DNA from: Chlorobium sp.
GTDB lineage: Bacteria > Bacteroidota > Chlorobiia > Chlorobiales > Chlorobiaceae
Length of the DNA: 15,793 nucleotides
NCBI GenBank assembly: GCA_028278005.1
Contig: JANQFD010000092.1
Coordinates: 1 to 15,793 of the forward strand
Direction of reading: 5' to 3'
Shown here: piece after piece, positions 6,701-14,505 of the stretch
Position numbering within the stretch: position 1 is the stretch's first letter
Layout of the letters: each line of letters begins with the position of its first letter
Program-made: the position numbers and the translations under genes
The notes under the pieces: model-generated
The model's input: only the letters and a program-made list of their open reading frames with translations
Databases searched by the model: none
What the model was told of the DNA's origin: nothing

Positions 6701-6713
6701 CCTGTTCCGGCAA

Positions 6714-7043
6714 TCAGGCAATCTGAGCGTCAATTTTCTCGGCGATCATATTTTTCGGCATTGCACCGACCATCTGGTCGACAACTTCGCCGTTTTTGAA
6801 AATCAGCATGGTAGGAATACTCCTGATACCATATTGTGCTGCAGTGTTTGGATTCTCGTCGACGTTCAGTTTGGCTATTACAGCCTTGCCCTGATATTCT
6901 CCCGCAAGCTCCTCGATAACCGGACCGAGCATCTGACATGGTCCACACCAGGCAGCCCAGAAATCAACAAGGGCAACCTTGTCTGAATCGAGAACCTCGG
7001 TCTTGAAATTCTGGTCAGTCGCATTTAGATATTGTCCACTCAT
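6714..7043 (-). CDS. trxA: Thioredoxin
   Basis: This 109-residue cytoplasmic thiol-disulfide oxidoreductase of the classical thioredoxin size reduces disulfides in target proteins and is re-reduced by the adjacent TrxB. It has the active site WCGPC (C33/C36) in the usual context DFWAAWCGPCQMLGPVIEEL, the buried-Asp region VDFWA, the cis-proline motif RSIPTMLIFKNG, and the closing G before the C-terminal helix (VGAMPKNMIAEKI). The ATG at 7043 fits the conserved N-terminus (SGQYLNATDQNF), though no Shine-Dalgarno is visible. The 92-nt gap to the upstream dnaE is AT-rich (TATACA and TATAGA on the minus strand), but no -35 box at proper spacing convinced me. It may have its own promoter or read through from dnaE. 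Confidence 0.97.
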   Translation of the reverse strand: MSGQYLNATDQNFKTEVLDSDKVALVDFWAAWCGPCQMLGPVIEELAGEYQGKAVIAKLNVDENPNTAAQYGIRSIPTMLIFKNGEVVDQMVGAMPKNMIAEKIDAQIA

Positions 7044-7135
7044 AGCGCAAGATATTTAATGGTTATTATTGGAATGTATACTCTATAGTAATACAATCAG
7101 GCAGTGATGAAGGTAATAAAAAATACCTATTAAAG

Positions 7136-10100
7136 CTACCCGGCAATTTTAACGTTATCGGGTCCAAGAATGCCCTCAAGTTTTCCAAGCACTGCGTCAT
7201 CGGCCTCAATGGGTGTTTTTCGTGCGAACATGCGCACCAGCTCAATAGTATCGGCGGCTTGAACTTTCACCTCGAAATCCACAGGAGTTCCGCCCCTGTG
7301 TTTCTCCAGAACGTGCTTCACTTTCTCCAATTTCTCAAGTTCGGCAGGATCATCGGCGTCGATTTTTAATATAACCTTGTCTATACATGTTTCCCGAACC
7401 TGTTTTATGGGAATTATCTCCTTGACAAGGAGTTTCAACGCACCACCGCTTTGTTCGGCCTCAACGATCATCATCAGAACCTCCTCAGGCTTGATAAGAT
7501 GGCGATACTGCTCATAGATACTTGCAAACACGGTAAAATCGGCTTTTCCGGTAAAATCCTCTATGCTGCCGAAAAGCATCTGTTTGCCCTTTCTGTCCTG
7601 GTGATGCCTTATTGAAACCACGACACCTATGACCTTGTACTGTCTGGCCTCCTGTACTTTCCTGTTACTGAGACGAAGCGTTGCAAAAGCCTCCCAGTCA
7701 CGTCGGCATGGCTCGAGAGGATGACGGCTGAGGTAAAAGCCGACGAGATTTTTTTCCGCCTGAAGTTTCTCGCTCTCCTGCATGGGCTCGGCATCGTCCA
7801 TCTCGGGATACAGGGAGTCCTGAACGGCTTTGTTCGATTCATCACTGAAAAAACCGCATTGACCCAGGGTCACGGATTTATTCTGGAGCTGACCGAAACG
7901 GATAGCCTTGTCAACGTTAGCCAGTAATTTCGCTCTGTGGAGATCAAGCTCATCGAGTGCTCCCGCCAGAATCAGGGATTCAAGCGATTTCCTGTTAACA
8001 ACTCTCTGGTCGACCGAAGCTGTCAGGTCAAAAAGATTGATGAAATCCTTCTTCCTCAACATTCTTGCAGATACAACAGCTCGAGCGGCATTGCCGACCT
8101 GTTTGATGGCGCTTAAACCTACCCTGATCGCAGATCTCCCTTCAAAAGGCTCTATGGTAAACAACGCATCGCTTTTGTTGACTGACGGAGGAAGAATCGG
8201 AATATTGAAACTTTTTGCCTCGTCGGTGAGATGCTTCATTCTTGCCGCATCCCCGATCTCGCTGTTCAGTATGGCTGCCATGAATTCGGCCGGGTAGTGC
8301 GCCTTCAGATATCCGGTCCAGTATGCCAGAACTCCGTAAGCCGCCGAGTGACTTTTATTGAATCCATAGCCCGCAAATTCGGCCATAAGATCGAAAATCC
8401 TGTTGGCAAGTTTGTCGTGAACCCCCTGGTTGACCGCACCCTCAACAAAATCCGCCTTGAACTTCTGCATGATCTCAGGTTTCTTCTTGCCCATAGCCTT
8501 GCGAAGGTTGTCTGCCTTTGCAAGCGAGAAACCTCCCATAACCTGTGATATCTGCATCACCTGCTCCTGATAGACAATAACTCCGTAGGTTTCCTTGAGT
8601 ATCTCCTCAAGCATCGGATGCATGTAATCGATAGGTTCCCGGTTATGTTTTCTGTCAACAAAAAGATCAACCGCGTTGCGCTTGCTGTCAATCTTGGCGT
8701 TCAGTGCCCCCGGCCTGTATAATGCGCTCATAGCTATAATGTCACCTACCTGTGTCGGCTGGAGCTTGGTCATGTAGTTCTGCATTCCCTGGGACTCAAA
8801 CTGGAAAATCCCGGCCATCTTGCCTTCCTGAAAGATCCTGAACGTCTTCCGGTCATCCATCGGGGCTTTCTCTAGCTCGATGGAGACGTTGTGCCTTTTC
8901 CTGATCAGATGAAGCGTTTCGTCGATCACGGCAAGCGTCTCGAGCCCCAGATAGTCAATTTTGAGCAGTCCGGCGTTTTCGATCCAGTTCTTGTCAAATT
9001 GTGTAACAACCTGTTTGTCGTCGCTGCCCATCCTTGCAGCACCGCGTTCAAGCTCGTCCCGACCCATCTCATCGGCATATTTACGCTCTTCGGTCTCGAT
9101 CTTGTTGGAGACATAAAGAGGTACCTGCTCGTCAAGTTTGCCATTGGTAATGACAACCGCGCCTGCATGCATGGAGACATTTCTCGCCCGGCCCTCGAGC
9201 GCAAGCGCATAGTCCATCAAGCGGGTATCTCTTGAAGAGCTTTTCACAAGATCCCTGAGCTCACCAACCTCTTCCAGCGCCTTTTTCAGGGTTATTCCGG
9301 GCCTTCCGGGAACAAGTTTGGCCAACCGGTCAACAACAGCCAGCGGTACTTCAAGGACGCGTCCGGCATCACGGATCGCCGCTCTTGCTCCGAGCGTACC
9401 GATCGCTATGACTTTCGCCACACTCTCTTCTCCGTATTTCTCAACGGTGTATTCAAGAACTTTTTGCTTGCCGACCGGCGTGAAGTCAATGTCGATATCC
9501 GGCATAGAACCTCTTTCCGGGTTGAGGAAGCGTTCGAAAAGCAATTTGTAGCGCAAGGGATCGATACTGGTAATGCCGGTCAGATAGGCTACGATACTTC
9601 CGGCAGCGGATCCTCTGCCGGGTCCGACGGAATAGCCCATCCGACGCGACGCAGCGATAAGATCACTGACAATGAGAAAGTAGGAGCTGAAACCCATCCC
9701 TACAATGGTTTCAAGTTCTTTTTCAATCCTCTCATTGACAATTTTCCATGACAGACCCAGCGATTCCGGGTCGGCGTATTTGTTCTTTGCTCCCTCGTAG
9801 GTAAGATGTTTCAGGTAAAGCGATTCATTCTCGAATCCTTCAGGTAAAGGAAAATGAGGAAGTTTTGGCTGCTCTTTTTTAAAACTGTATGTACATTTTT
9901 CAGCTATACGAACCGTATTGGAAAGCTCTTCGTTAGCGTCATCGAACAGAGCAGCCATTTCCTGCGGTGCCTTGAAATAGTTTTCGTTACCAGGCAAACA
10001 GTGCAGTTGATTGCTGGACAGTTTCTCCTTGGTCCTGATAGCAACCATCGCACGATACCGGTCAGCGTCTTTTCTTTCGAGATAATGCACGTTGTTGGTT

Positions 10101-10708
10101 GCAACGAGCCCTATACCCTGCTCCTTTGCCAGCCTGACGGTGTCGGTATTGAGTGATTCATCGAAAGAAGTATGATGGCGCTGCAGTTCAAGGTAGAAAT
10201 CCCCGCCGTATATATCCCCGTAAAATGCCGCAAAGGAAGACGCCTCGGCATAGTTACCGGCAAGAAGTGCCCTGCCGATGCGGCCTGCATAGGCTGCCGA
10301 CAAACAGATCAATCCTTCGCTATGCTCATTCAGCCAGCTACTGTCCACATGAGGCATTCCATTGATAAAACCCTCACGCGACGACTTTGAAAGCAGAATA
10401 CAAAGGTTCCGGTAGCCTTCATCATTCTTGACAAGCAACACCAACGAAGGTGAGGAAGAGGTCCGGCTGTCATGCCAGGCATCCTGCTCAAGCAGGTAGA
10501 TTTCACTTCCGATAATCAGCCTCACACCCGATTCCTCAGCAAGCGCAAACAATTCCGGCATGTTGAAGGTGGCCGCATAGTCCGTTACCGCAACCGCATT
10601 CATCCCCAGCTTTTCAGCCGCAGTGAAAAGTTCACGGGGGAAAATCGGACTGCTCTGCATGGAAAAATGAGTGTGTGTATGCAGGTGCACAAATTCCATG
10701 TCTTTCAT
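7136..10708 (-). CDS. dnaE: DNA polymerase III alpha subunit
   Basis: The 1190-residue catalytic subunit of the replicative polymerase is full length for the DnaE1 class. Domains in order: an N-terminal PHP domain (HLHTHTHFS 8-16, VTDY 41-44, IIGSEIYL 65-72); the polymerase core with GPGRGSAAGS (362-371), catalytic aspartates D404/D406 in MPDIDIDF, and the third at D585 in LKIDYLGLETL; the conserved KKKPE and FAGYGFNKSHSAAYG segments; helix-hairpin-helix region; an OB-fold (about 1024-1100, starting YKVIGVVVSIRH); and the C-terminal tau-binding region. Compared with E. coli, a charged insert of about 27 residues (about 534-562) precedes VVTQFDKNWIE, and two PHP metal-site positions are changed (S19, N206). 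The ATG at 10708 matches E. coli in length; a second ATG at 10699 is possible, and neither has a clear Shine-Dalgarno. A promoter lies just upstream. Confidence 0.97.
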   Translation of the reverse strand: MKDMEFVHLHTHTHFSMQSSPIFPRELFTAAEKLGMNAVAVTDYAATFNMPELFALAEESGVRLIIGSEIYLLEQDAWHDSRTSSSPSLVLLVKNDEGYRNLCILLSKSSREGFINGMPHVDSSWLNEHSEGLICLSAAYAGRIGRALLAGNYAEASSFAAFYGDIYGGDFYLELQRHHTSFDESLNTDTVRLAKEQGIGLVATNNVHYLERKDADRYRAMVAIRTKEKLSSNQLHCLPGNENYFKAPQEMAALFDDANEELSNTVRIAEKCTYSFKKEQPKLPHFPLPEGFENESLYLKHLTYEGAKNKYADPESLGLSWKIVNERIEKELETIVGMGFSSYFLIVSDLIAASRRMGYSVGPGRGSAAGSIVAYLTGITSIDPLRYKLLFERFLNPERGSMPDIDIDFTPVGKQKVLEYTVEKYGEESVAKVIAIGTLGARAAIRDAGRVLEVPLAVVDRLAKLVPGRPGITLKKALEEVGELRDLVKSSSRDTRLMDYALALEGRARNVSMHAGAVVITNGKLDEQVPLYVSNKIETEERKYADEMGRDELERGAARMGSDDKQVVTQFDKNWIENAGLLKIDYLGLETLAVIDETLHLIRKRHNVSIELEKAPMDDRKTFRIFQEGKMAGIFQFESQGMQNYMTKLQPTQVGDIIAMSALYRPGALNAKIDSKRNAVDLFVDRKHNREPIDYMHPMLEEILKETYGVIVYQEQVMQISQVMGGFSLAKADNLRKAMGKKKPEIMQKFKADFVEGAVNQGVHDKLANRIFDLMAEFAGYGFNKSHSAAYGVLAYWTGYLKAHYPAEFMAAILNSEIGDAARMKHLTDEAKSFNIPILPPSVNKSDALFTIEPFEGRSAIRVGLSAIKQVGNAARAVVSARMLRKKDFINLFDLTASVDQRVVNRKSLESLILAGALDELDLHRAKLLANVDKAIRFGQLQNKSVTLGQCGFFSDESNKAVQDSLYPEMDDAEPMQESEKLQAEKNLVGFYLSRHPLEPCRRDWEAFATLRLSNRKVQEARQYKVIGVVVSIRHHQDRKGKQMLFGSIEDFTGKADFTVFASIYEQYRHLIKPEEVLMMIVEAEQSGGALKLLVKEIIPIKQVRETCIDKVILKIDADDPAELEKLEKVKHVLEKHRGGTPVDFEVKVQAADTIELVRMFARKTPIEADDAVLGKLEGILGPDNVKIAG

Positions 10709-10763
10709 AGGTTTCGCAAGCAGCGGGCAAGAAGCAAAAGGAAGATTTGAGGTACTGCTCTCC

Positions 10764-10791
10764 AGTATAACATTTTCGGAGAAATTACCAA
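10764..10791 (-). promoter_or_regulatory. Promoter of dnaE
   Basis: On the minus strand TTGGTA (10786-10791) and TATACT (10764-10769) are 16 nt apart, and TGT directly before the -10 gives an extended -10 (TGn). The predicted start near 10757 leaves a leader of about 48 nt. The -35 box overlaps the stop codon of the upstream glycosyltransferase gene, so dnaE need not depend on the sugar operon. Confidence 0.5.
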
Positions 10792-11876
10792 CCGGGGCGG
10801 ACGGTTGGCCTCGCTCTTCGTGAGAAATTTCGATGTGACCGATTTTGTGTCAGTCGATAATAAAGCTTCTCATAGTCATCAACCATTCTTTGCTGACTGA
10901 AACGTTTTTCGAAATCTTTTCGGCACTCTTTTCGACTGATTGTCCCAACTTCCTGTACGGCACTGACAAATTCGTCAATTGACTCACAGATAAAACCTGT
11001 CTGACCGTGTTTAACTATTTCCGGAGAAGAACCGCACCGTCTTACAATCACAGGCGTACCGCATGCCAGCGCTTCGATCATAACAAGACCGAAAGGTTCC
11101 GGCCAGTTTATTGTATTAAGAAGCGCCCTTGCGTTTTTCAGCAGTGTTATCTTTTCCTTGTCTGCAACCTCTCCCAAATATTCGATGCGTGGATCGTCCA
11201 GAAGAGGTTTGACCCTTTCGTTGAAGTACTCCTCATCCGGCTTGTCAACTTTAGCCGCGATTTTTAACCGCACCCCACATGATTTTGCAAGAACGATTGC
11301 GTCATCCGGAGCTTTTTCGGGAGACAAACGCCCAAGATAAAGGAAATAATCGGATGCTGAATCGCTAAACTCGAAATATTCAGGAGGATAGCCGTGATAC
11401 ACTGTGCCGACCCAATTGATATCCTGAACCGGGTTCCGCTGTGAATTGCTGATCGAGACATAGTTGAGATCTTTATATAACCTCAGCACCTCGATGAATT
11501 CGGGTATATCAAGACGGCCATGAAGCGTTAAAACCGTGGGGGTCAGGTTTTTTTTCGCAAAAGGGAACGTAAAACAATCGACATGCGAATGAATGATATC
11601 GAAATCCCCTTCCATCTCATCATAAGCCATCGCAAGTTGCGCCATTGATGCAAAAACACACCGTCCCTGCTTGCCGTCAAGCCGTAATCCCTTGTCAACC
11701 GGGGAATAAAGTTTTGCGGATGTCCTGGAATCGCCCGAAGCAAAAAGGGTAACATCGTGTCCTCTTCTGACAAGCTCTTCTGTAAGACAGTAAACAACTC
11801 GTTCCGTTCCCCCGTACATTGCAGGAGGAACGCTCTCAATTAAGGGTGCTATCTGTGCTATGCGTAGGGACTTCAT
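10785..11876 (-). CDS. GT4-type glycosyltransferase
   Basis: The 363-residue protein has a GT-B fold of family GT4 (GT1-like in Pfam). Residues here count from the upstream ATG at 11879. There is an N-terminal acceptor-side motif YGGTERVVYCLTEELVRRGH (22-41), DIIHSH (94-99), the hinge YLGRLSPEKAPDDAI (181-195), and the nucleotide-sugar site EPFGLVMIEALACGTPVI (261-278) with both conserved glutamates of the EX7E pattern. The C-terminal 15 or so residues are Arg-rich. The donor and acceptor cannot be read; relatives include mannosyl- and glucosyltransferases. ATG codons occur at 11879 and 11876. I chose 11876 because AGGAG stands 6 nt before it and only 3 nt before the other. The gene starts inside the 3' end of the GH65 gene, with 41 nt shared, so their translation is probably coupled. 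A role in making the glycoside or polymer that GH65 degrades is inferred only from this. Confidence 0.92.
   Translation of the reverse strand: MKSLRIAQIAPLIESVPPAMYGGTERVVYCLTEELVRRGHDVTLFASGDSRTSAKLYSPVDKGLRLDGKQGRCVFASMAQLAMAYDEMEGDFDIIHSHVDCFTFPFAKKNLTPTVLTLHGRLDIPEFIEVLRLYKDLNYVSISNSQRNPVQDINWVGTVYHGYPPEYFEFSDSASDYFLYLGRLSPEKAPDDAIVLAKSCGVRLKIAAKVDKPDEEYFNERVKPLLDDPRIEYLGEVADKEKITLLKNARALLNTINWPEPFGLVMIEALACGTPVIVRRCGSSPEIVKHGQTGFICESIDEFVSAVQEVGTISRKECRKDFEKRFSQQRMVDDYEKLYYRLTQNRSHRNFSRRARPTVRPGW
10788..10808 (-). terminator. Hairpin at the 3' end of the glycosyltransferase gene
   Basis: CCAACCG (10788-10794) and CGGTTGG (10802-10808) are perfect 7-bp arms around a 7-nt loop, spanning the last codons of the glycosyltransferase gene. 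The transcript continues AATTTCTCC, without a strong U-run. It is thus a possible weak terminator or an mRNA 3'-end barrier, and it overlaps the -35 box of dnaE. Confidence 0.35.
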
Positions 11877-14262
11877 CATATTCTCCTGTTTTTGAACACG
11901 TTATCGGATCATAGGTAAATCTGTACGTCGAATTTGCCGAAATCGTAAAACACTTTCCCCAGAATGTACAGGGAACCTTCATCGTCTCTTCAGCCTCGAT
12001 AAAAACCGAAACATCTTCATGGCGTACATCAAGCCTGATGACACGGTCACGCCAATGAACCTTGAACCTGAGTCGTCTCCATCTTTTCGGAAGCCAGGGT
12101 TTCAAGACAATCCTGTCGGACTTGAGCGTCAATCCACCGAACCCTTTTACAACCGTCTGCCACGCTCCTCCCGCAGCTGCAGCATGTATACCCAGATCAG
12201 TATTACCATGCAGATTCTCCAGGTCAACCTGGGCGGTTTTCATAAAGTAGTGGTATGCATGCTGCCGGTTACCGACAGCAAGCCCTACCATGGCGTGAGT
12301 ACAGTGACTGAGCGATGATTTGTGCAGTGCCCTCTTTTCATAGTAGTTGTAATTGGCAAGTTTTACTTCATCGCTGAAAGCGTGGGGAAAGAGAAGAAAC
12401 AACATAAGCACATCTGCCTGCTTTATCAGGCGTGTCTTGTAGATGTTGCGATAGGTAACTCCATTTGGAAGCACCGGTCTGCCCTTGCGGTCATGGCGGG
12501 TAATCACAAAATCCTTCAAGGCGAAATAACCGTCGAACTGTTCGATAAGACCTGTCTCGGCATCGATGGCGAATTTCAGTTTACTACTGATTTCACCCCA
12601 TAGTCCGATCTCACCGGACTGCAGAGAAAGTCTCCGACAGAGAGCCGTAAAATCTTTCAGTTTACGTTTGTTGAAATAGTTGTAGAGGGTCACGGTAAGT
12701 TTCAAATGCCATTTTACAAGAAAATTGGTATAGGCATTGTTGTTAACATGCTCATGAAACTCGTCCGGCCCTATAACCGTTCTGATTTCAAAAGCATCGT
12801 CGGCCTTTACAACCCGGCTTGCCCAGAAACGCGCTGTCTGAAAAATCATTTCAAGAGCGTGGCGAAGCAGAAAGTCCTCATCGCCTGTCACCCTGAAATA
12901 ACGCTCCACGGCATAGATGACATCGGAAACAATATGATCCTCTTCCGAACCGGTATAGATAAGGCGTATGGTTCTTTCCAGTTTCGAAGCAAACCTCGGG
13001 GTGACATCTTCACCGGTCGTTGCTGTTTCCCATCCGAATTTCGCGCCATGGTAACCGGCACGCTCGGCATTTTTCAAGGCCCCCGGCAAGGTTGCGTAAC
13101 GATACAGCAGCATATTTTTTGCGATGTCGGGGAAGTTGTAGAGATAGAAGGGGAAAACAAAGATTTCGGTATCCCAGAAAACATGCCCGAGGTAACCCTC
13201 TGAACCAAGAAACTTGGCACCGATACTCCCGGGCTTCCTTGGCCCGTTTATCAGCAACTGATAAATATTGTAGCGAATAGCCCGCTGGGCAGTACGATCG
13301 CCATCGATGATGATATCCGCCTGTTGCCAGCATCTGTTCCAGAGATCGATATGTGACCTGATTTCCCTGTAGGCACCGTTGCGCAAAAAGGTTTTCAACC
13401 CGCAAATGGCCCCTTTAAACATCTTTTCCGCGGGCAATTCCCGGCTGGTATAGACAACTGCATGCTTCTCAAATTCATAGACTTTGCCTTTTTCGGCGTG
13501 AAGAGACATCTCACTGGTAAACTTTTCCCCGTATATTCTCGGCTCCCATGTAACGGAAGACCTGTCGTGGTTTGCTATTCGCCAGGAAGCGGCGCTGGAA
13601 ATACGAATACCCCGCGCCCTTGTTTTCACCTCCAGATACATCAGGTCACGTCCGCGCTCGATACGTTCAAGATGCAGGTGCTTCAGCTGTTCACCCGGGA
13701 AAAAGCCGCGATTGAGAACATCTCCGTTCAGGCCGCTCAGCACGCGGATTTTTCCGGAAAAGTTTTCCGGCACAATCCTGACCCGCATATATCCCCAGTG
13801 CACCATATGGAGAAAGACAAGCTTGGAGGTTGCAAAGGTAACGATCTTTCCTGTAGGCAGTCTCAGGGTCGATTTTCTGTGCAGGATCCCCTTCTTCATA
13901 TCCAGCATTTGCTCATGACGAAGAACCTTGCAGTCCGGTAACGAGACTTTGTAACCATCAATCCACAGAGACACATCGGTCCATACCGGACATTTGACCA
14001 GTTCCTCAACATCAGCCTCGGACTTGTCATATATTCCATTGATATACATTCCCCTGTAACTGCCGGGCGGCAGTTCTTCCAGACTTCCTCTGATGTTGAG
14101 GTAACCGTTCCCGATTGTCGTCAACGTTTCGTTGATCTGTAGACGCTTGGGGTTTTTCCGGTAACCTCCTCTCCTCAAAAGCCACTGCTTCGGCGACAAA
14201 TCAAGCAGCAGAACAGGGTCCTCCGGAAAACGGCTACCACCATGTTCGTTTTTTCCAGCCAT
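11836..14262 (-). CDS. Glycoside hydrolase family 65 protein, probable disaccharide phosphorylase
   Basis: The 808-residue protein matches the GH65 layout: N-terminal beta-sandwich (about 25-290), linker helices, (alpha/alpha)6 catalytic barrel (about 325-700) and a C-terminal beta domain. Family enzymes cleave alpha-glucosides such as maltose, trehalose, kojibiose or glucosylglycerol with phosphate, giving beta-glucose 1-phosphate. Seen here: the sugar-binding GYLGHVFWDTEIF (356-368), the general acid E501 in GPDEFHEHVNNNAYTN (498-513), KQADV (614-618), and a phosphate-site HKSSLSHCTH (647-656) where the family usually has D-SSLS. The last feature favours a phosphorylase over a hydrolase. 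Substrate specificity cannot be told from motifs. The ATG at 14262 has GGAG 8 nt upstream. No beta-phosphoglucomutase gene, a common neighbour, is in the window. Its 3' end overlaps the GT4 gene. Confidence 0.93.
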   Translation of the reverse strand: MAGKNEHGGSRFPEDPVLLLDLSPKQWLLRRGGYRKNPKRLQINETLTTIGNGYLNIRGSLEELPPGSYRGMYINGIYDKSEADVEELVKCPVWTDVSLWIDGYKVSLPDCKVLRHEQMLDMKKGILHRKSTLRLPTGKIVTFATSKLVFLHMVHWGYMRVRIVPENFSGKIRVLSGLNGDVLNRGFFPGEQLKHLHLERIERGRDLMYLEVKTRARGIRISSAASWRIANHDRSSVTWEPRIYGEKFTSEMSLHAEKGKVYEFEKHAVVYTSRELPAEKMFKGAICGLKTFLRNGAYREIRSHIDLWNRCWQQADIIIDGDRTAQRAIRYNIYQLLINGPRKPGSIGAKFLGSEGYLGHVFWDTEIFVFPFYLYNFPDIAKNMLLYRYATLPGALKNAERAGYHGAKFGWETATTGEDVTPRFASKLERTIRLIYTGSEEDHIVSDVIYAVERYFRVTGDEDFLLRHALEMIFQTARFWASRVVKADDAFEIRTVIGPDEFHEHVNNNAYTNFLVKWHLKLTVTLYNYFNKRKLKDFTALCRRLSLQSGEIGLWGEISSKLKFAIDAETGLIEQFDGYFALKDFVITRHDRKGRPVLPNGVTYRNIYKTRLIKQADVLMLFLLFPHAFSDEVKLANYNYYEKRALHKSSLSHCTHAMVGLAVGNRQHAYHYFMKTAQVDLENLHGNTDLGIHAAAAGGAWQTVVKGFGGLTLKSDRIVLKPWLPKRWRRLRFKVHWRDRVIRLDVRHEDVSVFIEAEETMKVPCTFWGKCFTISANSTYRFTYDPITCSKTGEYDEVPTHSTDSTLN
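11883..11887 (-). promoter_or_regulatory. Shine-Dalgarno site of the glycosyltransferase, inside the GH65 gene
   Basis: AGGAG on the minus strand lies 6 nt before the ATG at 11876 and within the coding region of GH65. Ribosomes finishing GH65 at 11836 pass over this start, which is the arrangement expected for coupled translation. It decides the start in favour of the second of two adjacent ATG codons. Confidence 0.65.
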
Positions 14263-14473
14263 TGAACATACTCCACAGAGTTCATTCTCAAAAAGCTGTC
14301 GGTACGCTCGTTTTTTCTACCTGGGGTGGTTTCGGGAAAAGAAATCAAGGCAGGCAATCGGGGGACAATCTCTCCCTTCTTTTCTCATTTTACAATAACA
14401 ATCAAACGGAGCATAATCGTTCCGTAATACGTTCTGCCGATCTCTCATCATTGAGAACTACAGGATAAAACGC
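14263..14473. other. Divergent intergenic region, GH65 operon versus LRR gene
   Basis: This 211-nt gap should hold both promoters, but none is strong. It contains a spaced inverted repeat ACGGA-N10-TCCGT (14406-14425) and a small hairpin TCTCA-TCAT-TGAGA (14443-14456), either of which could be an operator. On the minus strand TAAAAT appears near 14388-14393 without a good -35 box. AGGA at 14462-14465 is the likely ribosome site for the TTG at 14474. No small gene or structured RNA was recognised. Confidence 0.4.
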
Positions 14474-14505
14474 TTGAGAGGTGTTCACACAAATTTTCTT
14501 ATAAT
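14474..14505 (+). promoter_or_regulatory. Possible promoter within the 5' end of the LRR frame
   Basis: A perfect TATAAT (14500-14505) follows TTGAGA (14474-14479) at 20-nt spacing, longer than ideal. If used, transcription would start near 14512 and the protein would have to start at the TTG at 14561. The TTGAGA also is the alternative start codon with its own ribosome site, so the two readings exclude each other in part. Confidence 0.3.

Noticed and set aside
7111..7128. AGGTA/TACCT hairpin between dnaE and trxA as a dnaE terminator
   Set aside because: The stem is only five pairs and AT-rich, with no T-run after it on the minus strand.
12706..13203. 165-codon plus-strand frame opposite the GH65 gene
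   Set aside because: It lies within the conserved catalytic region of GH65 on the other strand, has no ribosome site, and no recognisable motif.
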